From NCBI GenBank assembly GCA_014529385.2, contig CM043960.1:118428043-118492042 (forward strand): a stretch of DNA of 64,000 bases, written 5' to 3'. Each line of letters opens with the position of its first letter. Position 1 is the stretch's first letter. A program made the translations under genes and the position numbers. The notes beneath the pieces are model-generated. The model saw only the letters and a list, made by a program, of their open reading frames with translations, made no database searches and was not told the DNA's origin. Below are positions 1-13,459 of this stretch, one piece after another. This DNA is from Adiantum capillus-veneris (Eukaryota; Streptophyta; Polypodiopsida; Polypodiales; Pteridaceae).

Positions 1-1921
1 TTGCATTGGTGAATTTGCACAAACACGAACATTTCTAGTAGCACCATTGCGTGGTCTTGATATGATTTTGGGAATGAAATTTCATCATGAATTTGATTCT
101 TTGATTAATTATAAAACACGTACTATGTCTCTCACACATAATAATAAAAATTTCTCCATCCAAGCAACACTAGCACATCAAAAATTTCCACTCCTCTCTC
201 ACACTCAAGAAAAAAGAGCAATTCAAAAACAAGGGAAAACATATCTAGTGTTGGTAAATCAAATTTCTGCTGACACTGAAACTTCATGCAACTCTATATA
301 CGATGAATATCTTTCACAACTTAAAGATTGTTTCATGCATGATCTGCCACCTGAAATTCCACCATCACGCCCATAAGATCACAAAGTAGATATTATACCG
401 GATGGTGAACCTCCTTGTAAAGCACTTTATCGTGTAAATCCAACCACACACATAAAGATACAAACTCAAATCACTAATTTACTTGACCGAGGCCTAATCC
501 GACCTAGTAGTTCACCATACCGAGCTCCAGTACTTCTTGTCAAGAAAAAAAATGGAGCCTTTTGTATGTGTATCGACTACAGGGCTTTAAACAAGATCAC
601 CATTAAGAATAGGTTTTCTATTTTTAGAGTGGATGATCTGTTAGACAAACTGAAAGGGGCAAATATCTTTAGCAAAATTGACCTTAAATCAAGGTATCAC
701 CAAGTCAAAATGTTTGAACATGATGTCTACAAAATTGCTTTCAGAACACAAACTGGACACTGTGAATTTCTTGTCATGCCATTTGGTTTAACAAATGCAC
801 CAACCACATTCACAAGCATGATGAATAGAATTTTCATTGACCATCAAGTTTTTGTGATTTTAATTTTTGATGACATTCTGGTATTCAATAAATTTGAAGG
901 AGAGCATAAAGAGCACTTAACACATGTATTTGATCTGCTTGCACAAAATCACTTGTACTAGAATCCTGAAAAGAGTTCATTTTTCCAATCTGAAATTGAA
1001 TATTTGGGACGCATCGTATCGGGTAAGGGAATACATGTAGACCCCAAGAAAATTGAAGCCATTCAGTCATGGCCTAGACCCAAAAACTTGCATGATCTAT
1101 GTTCTTTCATTGGTCTTTGTAGCTACTATAGGAAATTTGTTCGTAACTTTGCTTACAAGTCATATTATTTGACCCTTCTTTTGAAGAAAAACACACCTTA
1201 TGAATGGACTGATTTACAAGAAATATCATTTAATGCACTTAAACATGCTTTGACTAATGCATTTGTACTGCAATTGCCTGATTTTGAAAGACCGTTCTTT
1301 GTCATAGTCACTGTTGCTAGTGGAAAAGGTATCGGTGCAGTCCTTATGCAAGATAACCATCCACTTGCTTTTGAAATTTGTAAGTTCAAACCTGAAACAA
1401 AGTTCTGTAGTTATGATAAAGAATTGACTGCTGTTGTACATGCATTGAAAATCTGGAAACACTATGTAATGGGTATTGACTTGATCAGTAAAACTGATCA
1501 ACAAAGTATCACATATTTACTTTCTCAGCCCTTAATAGATGATAGACATATTAAGTGGCCGCTTTTATTCAAAGTTTCCAGTCCAACATTCAACACCATC
1601 CTGGTAAAGAAAACGTTGTAGCTGAAGCTTTGAGGAGAAGACCCTCACTTAATCATCTAACAACCATTACGGGAACTTCATTTGACACTATGCATGATAC
1701 TTATGTACATGATGATGACTTCAAAAGACATGGTTGCTATGCTTGACAATTATGTGCACACATTTCTTGAATACACTATTCAAGAAAACTTCCTTATTTC
1801 AAACAAAAATTGTGTGTGACTAAACCCTTCCGTACATTAATTATTGAAGAATTGCACAAACCACCCTATGTTGGACATAGAGGATTTGCTGCAACTTTTC
1901 AAAATTTATGTCGTGATTTAT
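1..1921 (+). pseudogene. Ty3/Gypsy pol fragment (protease end, RT, RNase H, start of integrase)
   Basis: The 3' part of a Gypsy polyprotein gene, entering from the left edge. In order: protease tail with the GLDMILGM motif (~50-85); RT with CIDYRALNKITIKN (~568-610), MPFGLTNAP (~775-800) and the catalytic FDDI (~865-880); RNase H (~1290-1460); tether ending ENVVAEALRR (~1608-1640); and the start of the integrase zinc finger (GHRG, ~1875). The frame is broken by stops at 374-376, 959-961 and 1619-1621 and by a frameshift near 1555-1600, so it is dead. It stops abruptly at a TG microsatellite, so the integrase core is missing. The RT resembles chromovirus-type Gypsy, but no chromodomain remains to confirm it. 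Confidence 0.9.
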
Positions 1922-1978
1922 ATGTGTGTGTGTGTGTGTGTGTGTCATAGTCTAGGTGTGTGTGTGTGTGTGTGTGTG
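1922..1978. repeat. (TG)n microsatellite, interrupted
   Basis: Two TG runs separated by a short 'tcatagtctagg' interruption. The tract marks the exact place where the upstream Gypsy integrase coding is lost. Confidence 0.95.
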
Positions 1979-3190
1979 CTTGGAAATTGGGAAAAGAGTT
2001 GGACAAGTTGATGGTGATGTTTGTGAGCATGTTTTGAATAGTTTTAAGCAACCGGTCTCCCCCTCTTCTTCCCAACAATGGAGTTCTTGCACTTGGCACT
2101 TGGCACTTGACACAATGAGAGTGTGGGAGAGAGTATGCCTTGCAAGCAAGCCCACTCCTTGCTTGGGTTGACCCCTCTTCTAGCTTATGCCTGAAGATCA
2201 TTGGCTCTCTCAAGCCTAGCCAATCACAAGCCTGGGTCCATTCAAGCAGTAGAGGTAGTCTTTGGACTAGTATCCTCCTTTCCCCTTTGAGAGAGAGGAC
2301 TTGATAAATGCTTAAACAATTAATTTAATTAGTTAAAGGATTATTGGACCCCTTTAGAGGTCAACCAATAGGCTTTAGGCACCTTATGAGGGCATCATGG
2401 AGAGGAGCTTGACACGTGTCCTTGTTGCCTCTTTAGACTACGCTTGCCTTGTGTGAGGGTGTGTGTGTTCTCTCTCATGCTCCTACAAGTAGGGCTCACG
2501 TCCCCATGTGTAGGGATCCTTGTTGACTTTTGGAACACCTTACGCCCCTCAAGAACCTTAGCCATGGAGCACCTTAGTCATTAAGCACCTCAAGCGCTTT
2601 AGTCAGCAAGCACGACAAGCACCTCAAGCTTGGGCCGGGTTCCCACCTCAAGCACAACCCTAGCTTGCCTAAGGTCAAAGGACTTTTAACACCAACCTTT
2701 GGAGGTCTTTAATGAAGCTAACCCTAAGGTCTTTAAGCTCCATCAAGCATTGCTCTTTGATAGACCATCTCTCATTTGGACCCTTTGACTCTGGCCCCGT
2801 GTTGAGATAGATCCACAGGCACATGTCGATATTCTAACCCTGGTTCTTGTTTATTCTCCCACATTAAATGATCAAATTAATATGAGAAAATCATTTGGGT
2901 TGGTTAGATATTAGAATATCTCTCTCTTTAAATCATAGTTGTCGTCGACTATGAGGTAGAAGAGATAAACGCTTAGTCATTAGTCGATGTTTCTTAGCGG
3001 GTAGAGGATCCCTTTTTACCCTACGACATCATTCCAAGATGGATGACTAATCCATTTGGGGCTTGGGAGACTTAGCTGCAGCAAGCATGTCTGCTCTTGA
3101 GTCCATTTCATTCTCCCAAAGTAGAGTGACAAATTCTACTTGTTGTTTGAGAGATGTCTTCACCACAAACATGATTCTAAGCATGCATGC
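1979..3190. other. No gene recognised
   Basis: No plausible coding region. The stretch around 2560-2650 is rich in degenerate 'cacctcaagc' and 'agcac' words. Part of this may be the 3' non-coding end or LTR of the minus-strand chromovirus next door, but I could not find a matching LTR on its other side. Confidence 0.4.
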
Positions 3191-6100
3191 TTACTCTAAT
3201 GTAGCATTGTAAGAATTGACAAGGTTCATACTATCCTTAAGCTGTATTTCTTGCATCCATCTAGCATCTTCAAAAAAATAACTTTTGAAATTAATAAGAT
3301 ATCATCGAATAATCTTACCATGCCCTAGCACCTTGTGTTCATGCCGAAGGATAGCTTCGGGTTGCAGCACCTCTTTTGGATCTTCTACCTCTGGTGGGTC
3401 TTCAATAATTGGTTCTCTTGGTGGCTCTCCTTTGTAGGGCTTAAGTAGGCTCACATGAAAAGCATTGTGTATGAGCCAATGGTTGGGAAACCTGAGTTGA
3501 TAAGCCATGTCATTGATTGGCTCAAGATTTGAAAAGGACCATAGTATCTTTTTGCTAGTTTACATAATACTTTTGATGGCCCGTAGGATTTTTGCTCGTC
3601 GTTTGCCTCAATCAAGCCTTGGGAAACTTGAGGAAGACCCAATCATTTTCTTTGAAGGTTAAGGACCTTTTGTGCTTATCAGCTGCAGCTTTTTGCCTTT
3701 GTTGAGAGATGGATATAGCCTCCTTAATCTTTTGGAAATATTTTTGTAGGTCACGGCTATACTCATCGGTAGCAAAGATCTTTTGATGTATTTTAAGTAG
3801 CAAGGTACTTTTAGGTCTTTCCTTTATGATATCAAAAGGTACCTTTCTCGTAGTAGTATGTACGCATACTCTACAAGGAGTAGGTATTTCTCTCATTGTG
3901 AGAATTGATCTACTTCGGTAATATAAGTCTTTAGAAGATTGAGAATTGTAAGATTGGCTATCTCAATTTGGCCATCCATTTGTGGGTGATAGGTTGAAGA
4001 GAAATTCAATCTTGTACCTAGATTTTCAAAGAGACCTTTCCAAAAATTACTAATCATTCTAGGATCTATAACTAACAAGATGGATGTTGGCAATTCATGG
4101 TGTTTGAAAATCTGGGATATGAAGATGGTTGCCATTTGGTGTACCTTAATAGTCTTTTTGATAGGAATAAAGTGTTCTTGCTCGCTAAACCTGTTGACTA
4201 TTGTCCATATTCCCGTATTCCCCTGGATAGACTTAGGTAATCCAAAGATAAAATCCATGGATATACTCTCCCATGGTGAATTAGGGATTGGCAATGTGAT
4301 TGGAGTAATCGAGATTGATTTCCTCTATTATACTTGGTCTTTTGGAGTACCACACATTTTGAAATATACTCTACTTTCATGGTAGGCCAATAGAAGTACA
4401 TCTCTAGTCCTCAAAGATTAGGTTGAATGCCTCTATGCCCCGCATAGGGAGGAGCATGGGATTCATACATGACTTTCTCACGAAGGGAGTGGGTAACACA
4501 TAGCCTATTTCCATGGAGAAGATAACCATCCTGCAAGGTGAATGGTTCTTCTTTCTTCCCCAATGCAAGGGTTGACATTATGTCTTTAAATGCAGGGTCA
4601 GTAGCATACTCATCTATCATAGAAGATAGATCATTGTGAGTTTCTATAGACACCGCATTGACTTTTGGTCGTCGCAAAAGTGCATCGGCCACTTGATTGT
4701 GCTTACCAGCAATGTGAGCAATATCAAAATAACATTGCAAAAGAAAATTTATCCACCTCATTTGTTTGTCGTAAAGCTTGGTTTCTGTCATGAAGTACTT
4801 GATATTTTGCTGGTCCATTCGCAAAATAAATGGAGTCCCCCCAATAGATAGGGCTTCCATGTGTCTAGGACATGTAGAATAGCTAAAATATCTTTTTCAT
4901 ATATGCCCAAGACCCACTCATCCGTATTGAGCCTTCGTCTCTCATATGCTATGGCATGCCCTTCTTTAAGCAAGACTGATCCAAGGCAATCACCACAAGC
5001 ATCACATTGGACCTCAAATGGCTTTGAGAGATACGAAAGCATAAGGACTAGTTGGGAGGTCAGATTCTCTTTGATTTTGTCAAAAGCATTTTTCTCTTTA
5101 GCAGTACATGACTACTTAACATTCTTCTTTGTTAAGTCATGCAATGGTCCTGCTATTTGAGAGATTTTTTCTATGAAGCCTCTATAGTATTCACACATAC
5201 CAATAAAGCCTTTTAGCTCATGTAGATTCCTTGGATTAGGCCATGCTTTTATTACCTTCAACTTTGATGGATCCATACGAATACCATCTTGAGAGATAAT
5301 ATGACCTAAGTATTGAATCTCTTGAAGGAAAAAATTTCGCTTCTTTTGATTCATAAAAATCTTGTTCTCCCTCAAAGCTTGAAAAATCACATGGAGATGT
5401 TGTTTGTGCTCCTCTAAGGACTTGGAATAGATGATGATATCATCAAAGAACACTCCAGTGTACTTATGGTAGGTCTAATATTTTCTCCATCAAATGATTG
5501 AACGTGGCTGGAGCATTTGTCAAACCAAAAGGCATGACAATATATTCATAAAGACCAAACATTGTACCGAACACGGTCTTTACAGTATCTTCATTCACAA
5601 TCCTTATTTGATGATAGACACTTTTAAGGTCAAACCTACTGAAGTAGGTCGAACCTTGTAGCTTATCAAACATATCTTCAATCCGTGGTACGAGAAATAT
5701 GTTTTTGATAGTGATATGGTTTAGCGCTCGATAGTCCACACACATGCGATATGTACTATCTTACTTTTGCACTAAAAGGACTGGAGAACAAAAGGGAGAG
5801 GAGCTAGGCCTCACTGTCCCTTTTTCTACCAATTCTTGTACTTGCCTCATGATCTCCTCTTGTTGAGCTTGGGAAACTTGATAAGGAGGCTTGTTAGGCG
5901 GTGAGCTTCCTGGTAGGAGCTCTATTCCATAATCATCATCCCCTTGTTTTGGAGGTAATTCCAAAGGGATATCATCGATAAGAAAATCTTGGAATCCATT
6001 TAGAAAATTAGACAAGTCTAATTCTTCTTGATTAATAACACTTTGTTGTTAAAACAGTAGCATCATTTAGAGACTCTTTGACAAAAATCATATATGCAGA

Positions 6101-7054
6101 AACTGAGCTTTCCATTGACTTATCAAAAGCAGGTGAATTTACAAGTGGTATAGTTCGATAAAAGTCATTAGCATCTTTATAGATTCTTTTTTCCCTGTAG
6201 GTGAAGTAGATTCTCCTTTCAAGGAACTTCATGTTGGCAGCCATGTGGTTGAGCATGGTGCCCCTAGGATAACATCCGCATGGAGAGGAGACATGAAAAA
6301 GTATTCTTTGTCGATGTAGCTTTGGACATGAAGCCTCAACTTCCCAATCAAGGGAGTAATGGAGGCTTGATGTCCCTTGAAAGCTCCATCGGCAGTTACA
6401 GTATCTCCCATCTCAAAATCTTGAATGCCCAACTTAGTGGCCAACTCCACTGATATGAAGTTATAAGTAGAGCCAGAGTCAGATAGGATGAAGGCATCAT
6501 GCTCCCTTACCTTTCCCCAAGCATAGGAGAGAGGTGATCCTTTGCAATGAGCATCCTCTTTTGGAGCTTCGACCGTGGAAGCTCTAGGAGTCTCATTGTG
6601 GGCATTGCTTTTGGGGCAAGAACGATAGCCATGTCCTTGCTCCCACACTTAAAGCATTTGTGGTCCTTACGAAAAGCTTCTAGCTCTTCAGGAGAGAGTT
6701 TATTTTTACATTTGTAAACTCCCTTCTCCTTGGACCGATTGTTGTTGTTGTTGTTGTTGTTGTTGGAGTTGGAGTTGCCTTTGGAAGAGTTTTGGGCATT
6801 GTTCTTCCCCTTTGCATCATTTTGATCTTTGTTTTCCATGGGCTTGGCATTTTTTTTTAGCCCCTTGTTGGAAATTGATGCTCAAAGCAACCATAGTGTG
6901 GTGGATTACTTCAATGATAGAACCAGGCTATTGGGAGTTGACATACTCGGCCATTTCTTCAGGTAATCCCACACACAAATTGTTGCTTTTGCTTGGCAAA
7001 GTCTATCTTTTGAAATACGGTGTTGGGGGTACCATCGTAGCAGAGCTCCAATGA
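3191..7054 (-). pseudogene. Ty3/Gypsy chromovirus gag-pol remnant with chromodomain
   Basis: Read on the minus strand from 7054 down. Gag end (~7050-6840); Asn-rich linker and CCHC knuckle CFKCG...GHGYRSC split by a frameshift (~6650); aspartic protease with DSGSTYNFIS (~6480-6450); RT with CVDYRALN (~5740), MPFGLTNAP (~5520) and FFDDIIIYS (~5450); RNase H (~5040-4800); integrase HHCC region with GHRG (~4440); integrase core (~4290-3900); and a C-terminal chromodomain (~3360-3200, including YLINFKSYFFEDARWMQ). Several frameshifts and stops, including a TGA in the chromodomain at 3302-3304, disable it. Domain order and chromodomain identify a chromovirus. The gag 5' half and both LTRs are not visible. 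Confidence 0.9.
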
Positions 7055-10000
7055 CCAACAAAATTATCAATCCGGAGAGATGAGCTACCCGGCTAGGGCA
7101 TGGAAACACTCACACAATTAGTGATCTAATCATGGCAACACAAATGGTGACTCTATGAGGTGAGATTCTCGGCCTATGGAGGAGCTAATCCACAATGGTT
7201 GACAATCTCTACACCCACTTCTCTTCACCTCAAATCAACCCAATCACACACAGTAGCAATTGCATAGACACACACAACACTAATCCCATCATACAAAACA
7301 TTAATCACAAACGCACACATATAGATCTATTGAGCACCACACTCTAATCAAACCTACATGCACACACAAGAAAAAGAGTGCAATCTCACAAGATTAGAGA
7401 GGGATTAACCACTAATTAGTTAATATCTAACTAATCAAAGCATCATAGGCAATCTTAGATAGTATGAGAGAGGCATAGTGAAAGAGAATTAAGTATCGAT
7501 TAGTGTTAATCAAGTCACATGAGCAAGGAGAAGCTCAAGGACTCCATAGCCACACACCTCATGAGCTCTCACTAAAGAGTGGTCTCAAAAAATGAGGATG
7601 AGAACCCTAATTTCTTTTACACATTGCCTTATATACCTAGGGTAAAATATGCAATGTTCGGCTGCTTTCAGTGGCCAGAAATTATGGGGTACTTAGAAAG
7701 TTTTGTTAAGGTTATGAGTGCTTTTGAACAACATTAACGGATTGTTGTTTACGTATATAGCAAGGCTATGTATTTTTAATGAAAGTGTTTCATTTTTGTA
7801 TTTAGATATGATTTATTTTTCAAATTCTATTATGGTTCAAACATTTTAGCAGTGCTTGCAAGTGATTGCAGTAGGAAATTTTGGTTTCTTTTCAGAACTA
7901 TCTACCTTCATCTTTCATGTGTGCTATGAGCATCGCATCCGCCATATGAATTGGTAATTATAGTCATGAAAATGTAGGTTCTGATCAATTTTTTGCTAAA
8001 TACATGCACACTAGGTGTTATGGGTCCTAGTGTTTAGCAAAAGCTGATTTGGAGCGGCATGCAAATTCATGAAGTTGGTATATTATGAAGCATTTCACAC
8101 TCTATGTTCCATATATCTATCAAATTAATTGTAGATACGTGACTAAAATTTGTACAATTTATTCATTCTACTATTCAATCTCTCCAACATAACCAAGTTG
8201 GTTTTTCATAACATTGTTGGTTACTCAACAATGTTGCAAGTATTTGTACCCAAGTTTACCAGTCATTTTGGAAAGAGTGTCTGTAAATAGTTGGGAAACA
8301 CAACTCATTACTACCAGTCATCCAGAGGCGGATACACAGTTTACAAGTGTTAATCTTGTGTTAAAGGATATTCTAAGTACGTACATTAGCACAAAGAAAT
8401 CCAATTAGAAGGTTATCTCTTTAGTTGGAGTTTGTTACCATGAGGAAAAGCATGTTGCAACTAAGTTTAGTCCCTTCATGTTTAGGTCAGGTTCTTAACC
8501 TTGATCACTAGCTTTGTTGGGGTCGTTTAATGATGAGAAATCCTAACAAGTCAATGGCTTAATTTTTGCGGATGAGTTATGTCAGCACGTTACTTTCATG
8601 AAAAGTGAGAAGTGGTATTTTTTAAGACACCTCTTAACCATGGAAACTCATTTAAAGTACTCTAGTGAGTTATAAATCGAGTCTATACACTATGTTGGTT
8701 ATAGATTGGTTACACAAATGGTTGATAAGGGACCACAATGTGGACAATCAAGATATTTTTCTTGGTTGCATTGAACCTGCTACTACTGAACGTGTATCGA
8801 TCAAATGGACAGTTGAATCTGTGAGGGATGTCGTTGTGGAAAACATTAGTGTTCTTACGAAGATAGCACCACTTTTGTTTTCGAGGATGAAAACAGTTCT
8901 TCAAGGGGAGTAATGGCAGACCTAAGGTAGGAATGGGTAGTATGCCAAGGGCCAAGACACACATGCGGTTCGGGGGGCCATATTTAGCAAGCCAATGACC
9001 TATATATGGCATGGATGGGTGGAGATTAGCATGCGTCAGCTCCCAGGTTCTCATAATCCCCCCCCCCCAAATCTCTGTCATTTGCGGGCCTCTGCCCCTC
9101 TCTCATCATATTCCTCAGGTGTTTAATGTCTCATGTGTCCATGTGTTGGTAGTAGTGAATTTGACCAATAAGCTATGTCGAACTAGTAAGCTATATTAAA
9201 TTTTAACAATATGTTTACAAGGATGAGTGTTTTTGCACATAGTGAATGGTGACTCATGATCCTACATTATGGCATGATATGGACACTTTTACTCTTAAAC
9301 ACCTCTAGTCCCCTTTGTTATAATAAGATGAGAAAGATGGCCATAAGAGAAACTATTCCCAAATTTTTAAGTCACTCATCGTGACTTTTGACATAATGCT
9401 CTACTTATCTTGTTCAGCAAGTCACTCTTTAGAGAGCATGGCCATGAGCTTCATCTACAAGGTAAGGTCTCTTCAGGGCATGTGCACACAATTGATGCCT
9501 GCACTAACCTGTGAAGCAATAGGAAGTAGAGACGTAGCCGATTGTAGTCATAGACAAGGAACCCAACCACCATAAGAGTACACCTAGTTGCTAAGTCATT
9601 GGAAGGCTGGTTGCATTGCATTAAAGGGCTCCCTCTTCGCCCAAAGAAAATAGCTCATTTGTGCTCACCGACATCAATAGTCTTGCACTCCAATGGTTGA
9701 TTGCCCATATCATGTCACTCTTTAAAGAAATACATCGATGACCATCTTAGAAATTGGCTAATAAGTGACAACATCCCACATGGACGTCGGTCATGTGTGA
9801 GATGTGGGCAAGTCCAGAGTAAGACTTTGCATAGTGGTGGTCCACAATACATGTTTGGGGTAATGAAACATTTGACTGTGTGCATGTGTGCTACCACGAT
9901 AGGCGTTTAGGGTAACTTTCCTTACATGACAAGTCATTCCAATGTATTGTGCATGGTCTCAAGATTGTCGTAGTGCTGTTGGCAATCAATAGGATCTAAT

Positions 10001-10290
10001 CTTTATGGTGGTATTGTTTCCAGGTTTGTTATGTGTGTCAAAGACCATCAACCATAGTCAATGAGAAGGGAGCTTTCCAACATGTTCATTGTGACGATGT
10101 TGCCTCTCGTTGATCAAACTGTAGGCACATGACAGACTCGATAACAATGCCTGATATAATGTGCTCCAAAGTTTAACCATGTTCATGTGACGGGGAGCTT
10201 TTCTACATTTCACGGCGCGCCATGGTGGATTGTGCTTACCATGTGTAGGATGTGTGAGGAGGGCTTTGAGGGGCAATTTTTTCTCTAGGG
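7055..10290. other. Gene-poor stretch upstream of the O-fucosyltransferase
   Basis: Only short ORFs with no recognisable domain (the longest is about 80 codons, near 8665-8913). The (C)11 run at 9059-9069 is the only simple repeat. The first few hundred bases may be leader or LTR of the adjacent minus-strand chromovirus, but no LTR pair was found. Confidence 0.4.
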
Positions 10291-10352
10291 TGGCTCAAGA
10301 ATGGTCAAGAGTGGCCACTCTCGTGCTGTGTACCAAAATGCGAAAAGATACT

Positions 10353-10359
10353 ATATAAT
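10353..10359 (+). promoter_or_regulatory. Candidate TATA box of the O-fucosyltransferase gene
   Basis: The motif TATATAA lies about 400 bases before the first in-frame ATG of the gene and just before a more GC-rich stretch that would form the 5' leader. A start near 10385 would leave a leader of about 370 nt containing a minimal upstream ORF (ATG at 10397, stop at 10406-10408). Inferred from position only. Confidence 0.35.
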
Positions 10360-10753
10360 TGGAAAATTTGAACGCGGGCTGCTTCGGTCCCCGAAGATGT
10401 ACCTTTAAACAACCTCCGCGTTTACTTGGCTTCGTCTTCCCTTCCAAGCTGCATTTTGTACCTTCTGGTCGGCCTCTGTGTCGTACTTCACTAGCGCAGA
10501 AACCTTCAACACAGAGAGCCATCTCTGGCTTCTTCTTCCCCATAGCCAGCCCTCGCTTGTAAATTCTCAATTTGTTCATTTTGTGGTGTATTAATCTCTG
10601 TGCTTGTTGATCGTCCTTGCTCCTTCCATTGCAAAACCAACAAAACTGTCCACGCTCGCGTGTTAGTCACCCCCAGCTTCATTAAGGAAGAAATTTAGAG
10701 CAGCTTAAGATTTCTTCCATTGCAGCTTGCAGCATACGAAAAATTTCAGTGCA

Positions 10754-12610
10754 ATGAGGCTCTCCTACATTTCTATGCCTTCCGTTCAGATTCCCCCTTC
10801 GAACGCCATTCAGGCATTTCTCGTCAGCTCGCCTAAGAGAGCTCACAGCCAGAAGCTGCATGGCAGCAGGCTGTTCAGTAGGCCAAGCTTTTGGCTTGGT
10901 CTTATGGCAATCTGCTTGTCTTTGAGCTTGATCAAACTCATCTTGACATGGCGTCCTCTTGCAGACGATCTCCCTCCTTGTGGTCCTGAAATTTCTCTAT
11001 CCCACTTAGCACGCTCCTTCTCGAGCGCTAACCATGGTTCAAACTCGAAGCTTATCTCAACAGATTTTGCTGGCAATGGAAAGTCCATAGATAGCGCCAT
11101 ATCTGCAGACACAGCTCCCAACGATGAGCATCCTTCTGGTAGGACAGGTTTTGTCGCCCCCTTTCCCCTTCATGCTTTAGAGAAGAACATGTCAGAAAGT
11201 GAGAGACAGTTTTGGAGGCAGCCTGACAGCCAGGGATTCAAGCCGTGTTTGAGCTTCACCACCAGCTACAGAGAGGAGTTCAGGAAGATTTCTCAGGACA
11301 AGAGAAAATATCTTATCGTGATTGTCTCGGGAGGTTTGAACCAGCAGCGCAATCAAATAGTAGATGCTGTGGTGATCGCTCGTATCCTAGGGGCGACCCT
11401 TGTGGTACCGATTCTGCAGATAAACCAGATATGGCAAGATGATAGGTACGCTCCACTGCTGCTTTTTCTGAATTTTGTTTAAAGTTAAGTACTCTTGTCA
11501 AGCGCGTCTCATTGTTTTTGAAGATCATGGCTATTGTCTACTGTTCATAATCTAGCAGTGCTAAAGCTTGTTCATAAAGCGAAACAAACTTAATTTTTGT
11601 CCTGCTTATAAGACTCCTCTCAAGTTAGTTAGTAACTTCGTTTTGATGCTACTTTTAAACAGCGAGTTCTCAGATATTTTCGACGTCGATCACTTCAAGA
11701 AGTCCCTAAAAGACGATGTGCTTGTTGTATCATCTCTTCCTTCCACTCATGTCATGACCAGGCCGGTGCAAGAAAGGAGTACTCCTCTCTATGCCACTCC
11801 TCAATGGTTCCGTCGTCATTATTTGAAAAGGGTAATTCCCTTTTGCTTGCTTTTACACTAAACTACGTGAATGTATTGAATGTTTGGATATGCGTGCATG
11901 AGGAGTAAAGCTAGTCTCCTGCTCTGCCTGTGCTGTTGGACTCGGCTCAATAATTCCAGCAATATGACATCTACTCTCTCATGAGCAGTTGAACAGAGAA
12001 GGAGTGCTGTTGTTGAGAGGCATGGATGGGAGACTATCAAAGGATCTTCCCCAAGACCTGCAGAAGCTGAAATGCAAGGTATGATAGTTGTAGAAGTCAG
12101 GTGTTCTCTGTTGCTTCAAAGTGATTTTCAGAGTTGCAAAGTTGTTTCTTGCATCTAAGACCTGCAGAAGCTGAAATGCAAGGTATGATAGTTGTAGAAG
12201 TCACGTGTTCTCTGTTGCTTCAAAGTGATTTTCAGAGTTGCAAAGTTGTTTCTTGCATCTAAGACTCAAGTCATTTCAAATACGTAGAGCTGAAAGGAGG
12301 GTGGTTCTGATTGGTGTTGTAGGTTGCTTTTCAAGCACTTCGATTTACATCACCCATCATGGAACTTGGAAATAAGCTTGCACGCCGGATGTGGGAGGGA
12401 GGTCCTTATGTAGCTTTGCATTTGCGATTGGAGAAGGATGTGTGGGTGAGGACGGGGTGTCTACCTGGATTGGGCGCTGGGTTTGATGATGAAGTTCGGC
12501 ATGCCAGAATAGATAATCCTCAGTTGTTGACTGGTCGTTCGAATATGACTTACACAGAGCGCAAGCTTGCAGGACTATGTCCACTCAATGCTGCAGAGGT
12601 AGCACGGTAT

Positions 12611-12660
<50 letters not shown>

Positions 12661-13459
12661 TGTGTGTGTGTGTGTGTACCAATGTTACAAGCGTCAGCAG
12701 TATTGTCTTTTCTCACCTATCTATTTGCATGGAATTATATCTAAGAAGAGTAAGCCTTGTGTCCAGTCTTAATTTCTCTGGGTATTTGTCTCCCCTGTTA
12801 GTCAATTGGCTTACTTTTGCAGGTTGCTAAAGGGTCTGGGTGCACCTAGAAGTACAAGGATCTTTTGGGCTGGAGGAAAGCCTTTGGGTGGTGACCTAGC
12901 ACTGAAGCCTTTGATTAACGAATTTGGCCATCTTTACAACAAGGAGAAGCTTGCTCTTCCTGGAGAATTGGAGCCTTTTGCCAATAAAGCTTCCAGTTTG
13001 GCTGCTATTGACTATGCTATAAGCCTACACAGTGATGTTTTTATGCCATCTCATGGAGGCAACATGGCCAAATCTTTACAGGTGGGTTTGAAACTGCTAG
13101 AACTATGTATGATGACAAGTATCTGCACATGTTAACGAAATTCATAACCTTTTCAAGCTTTTAATGTCGTGTCTGAGCCTTTCTTTGGGTTTCATGAACA
13201 GGGTCATAGGGCCTATGCAGGTTACAGAAAGCACATTACGCCAAACAAAAGAGAGATGCTTCCATACTTCTTTGATATGTCTTCGTTTCCTGAAGCTGAC
13301 ATAGACATGATCATCAAGCAGCTGCACAATGACTCCCTAGGACAACCTGTGTTCAGGACAGAGAAAAGGGGACGGGATGTTTTGGCTTATCCTGCACCTG
13401 ACTGTATGTGCAACGGTTCCGCTGTAACTCACCACAATCCAAGCACTGCAAGTTTATGA
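10754..13459 (+). CDS. Plant GDP-fucose protein O-fucosyltransferase family protein (GT106-like), six exons
   Basis: Type II Golgi-type glycosyltransferase of the plant O-fucosyltransferase family, which uses GDP-fucose. Proposed exons: 10754-11445, 11663-11831, 11989-12078, 12323-12606, 12823-13081, 13202-13459. All introns are GT-AG and the frame is open throughout, giving 583 aa. A short basic N-terminus precedes one membrane segment (about residues 46-66) and a variable stem. Family motifs follow: SGGLNQQRNQIVDAV (192-206), the donor-binding HLRLEKD (350-356), and PSHGGNM near 487-493. The Cys-rich tail ends at TGA 13457-13459. The ATG at 10754 was chosen because it gives a normal signal anchor. 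The length fits the family. The acceptor substrate cannot be told. This is the only clear host gene in the window and it looks functional. Confidence 0.93.
12053..12260 (+). repeat. 104-bp tandem duplication across the exon 3 / intron 3 boundary
   Basis: Two adjacent 104-bp copies (12053-12156, 12157-12260) differ at about one base. Each contains the last 26 bases of exon 3 and the splice donor. Using the first donor (gt at 12079) keeps the frame. Using the duplicate donor (gt at 12183) adds 104 nt and brings a TGA in frame two codons after the normal junction. Confidence 0.95.
12611..12676 (+). repeat. (CT)n(TG)n compound microsatellite at the start of intron 4
   Basis: A CT run followed by a TG run begins about 4 bases after the exon 4 donor (gt at 12607). 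It forms a pyrimidine-rich block at the extreme 5' end of the intron. Confidence 0.95.

Noticed and set aside
8214-8913. Short plus-strand frames as a small gene
   Set aside because: Under 85 codons, no domain, no neighbour or repeat evidence.
10295-11121. Minus-strand frames over the O-fucosyltransferase 5' end
   Set aside because: Antisense to well-supported exon 1 and its leader; no domain.
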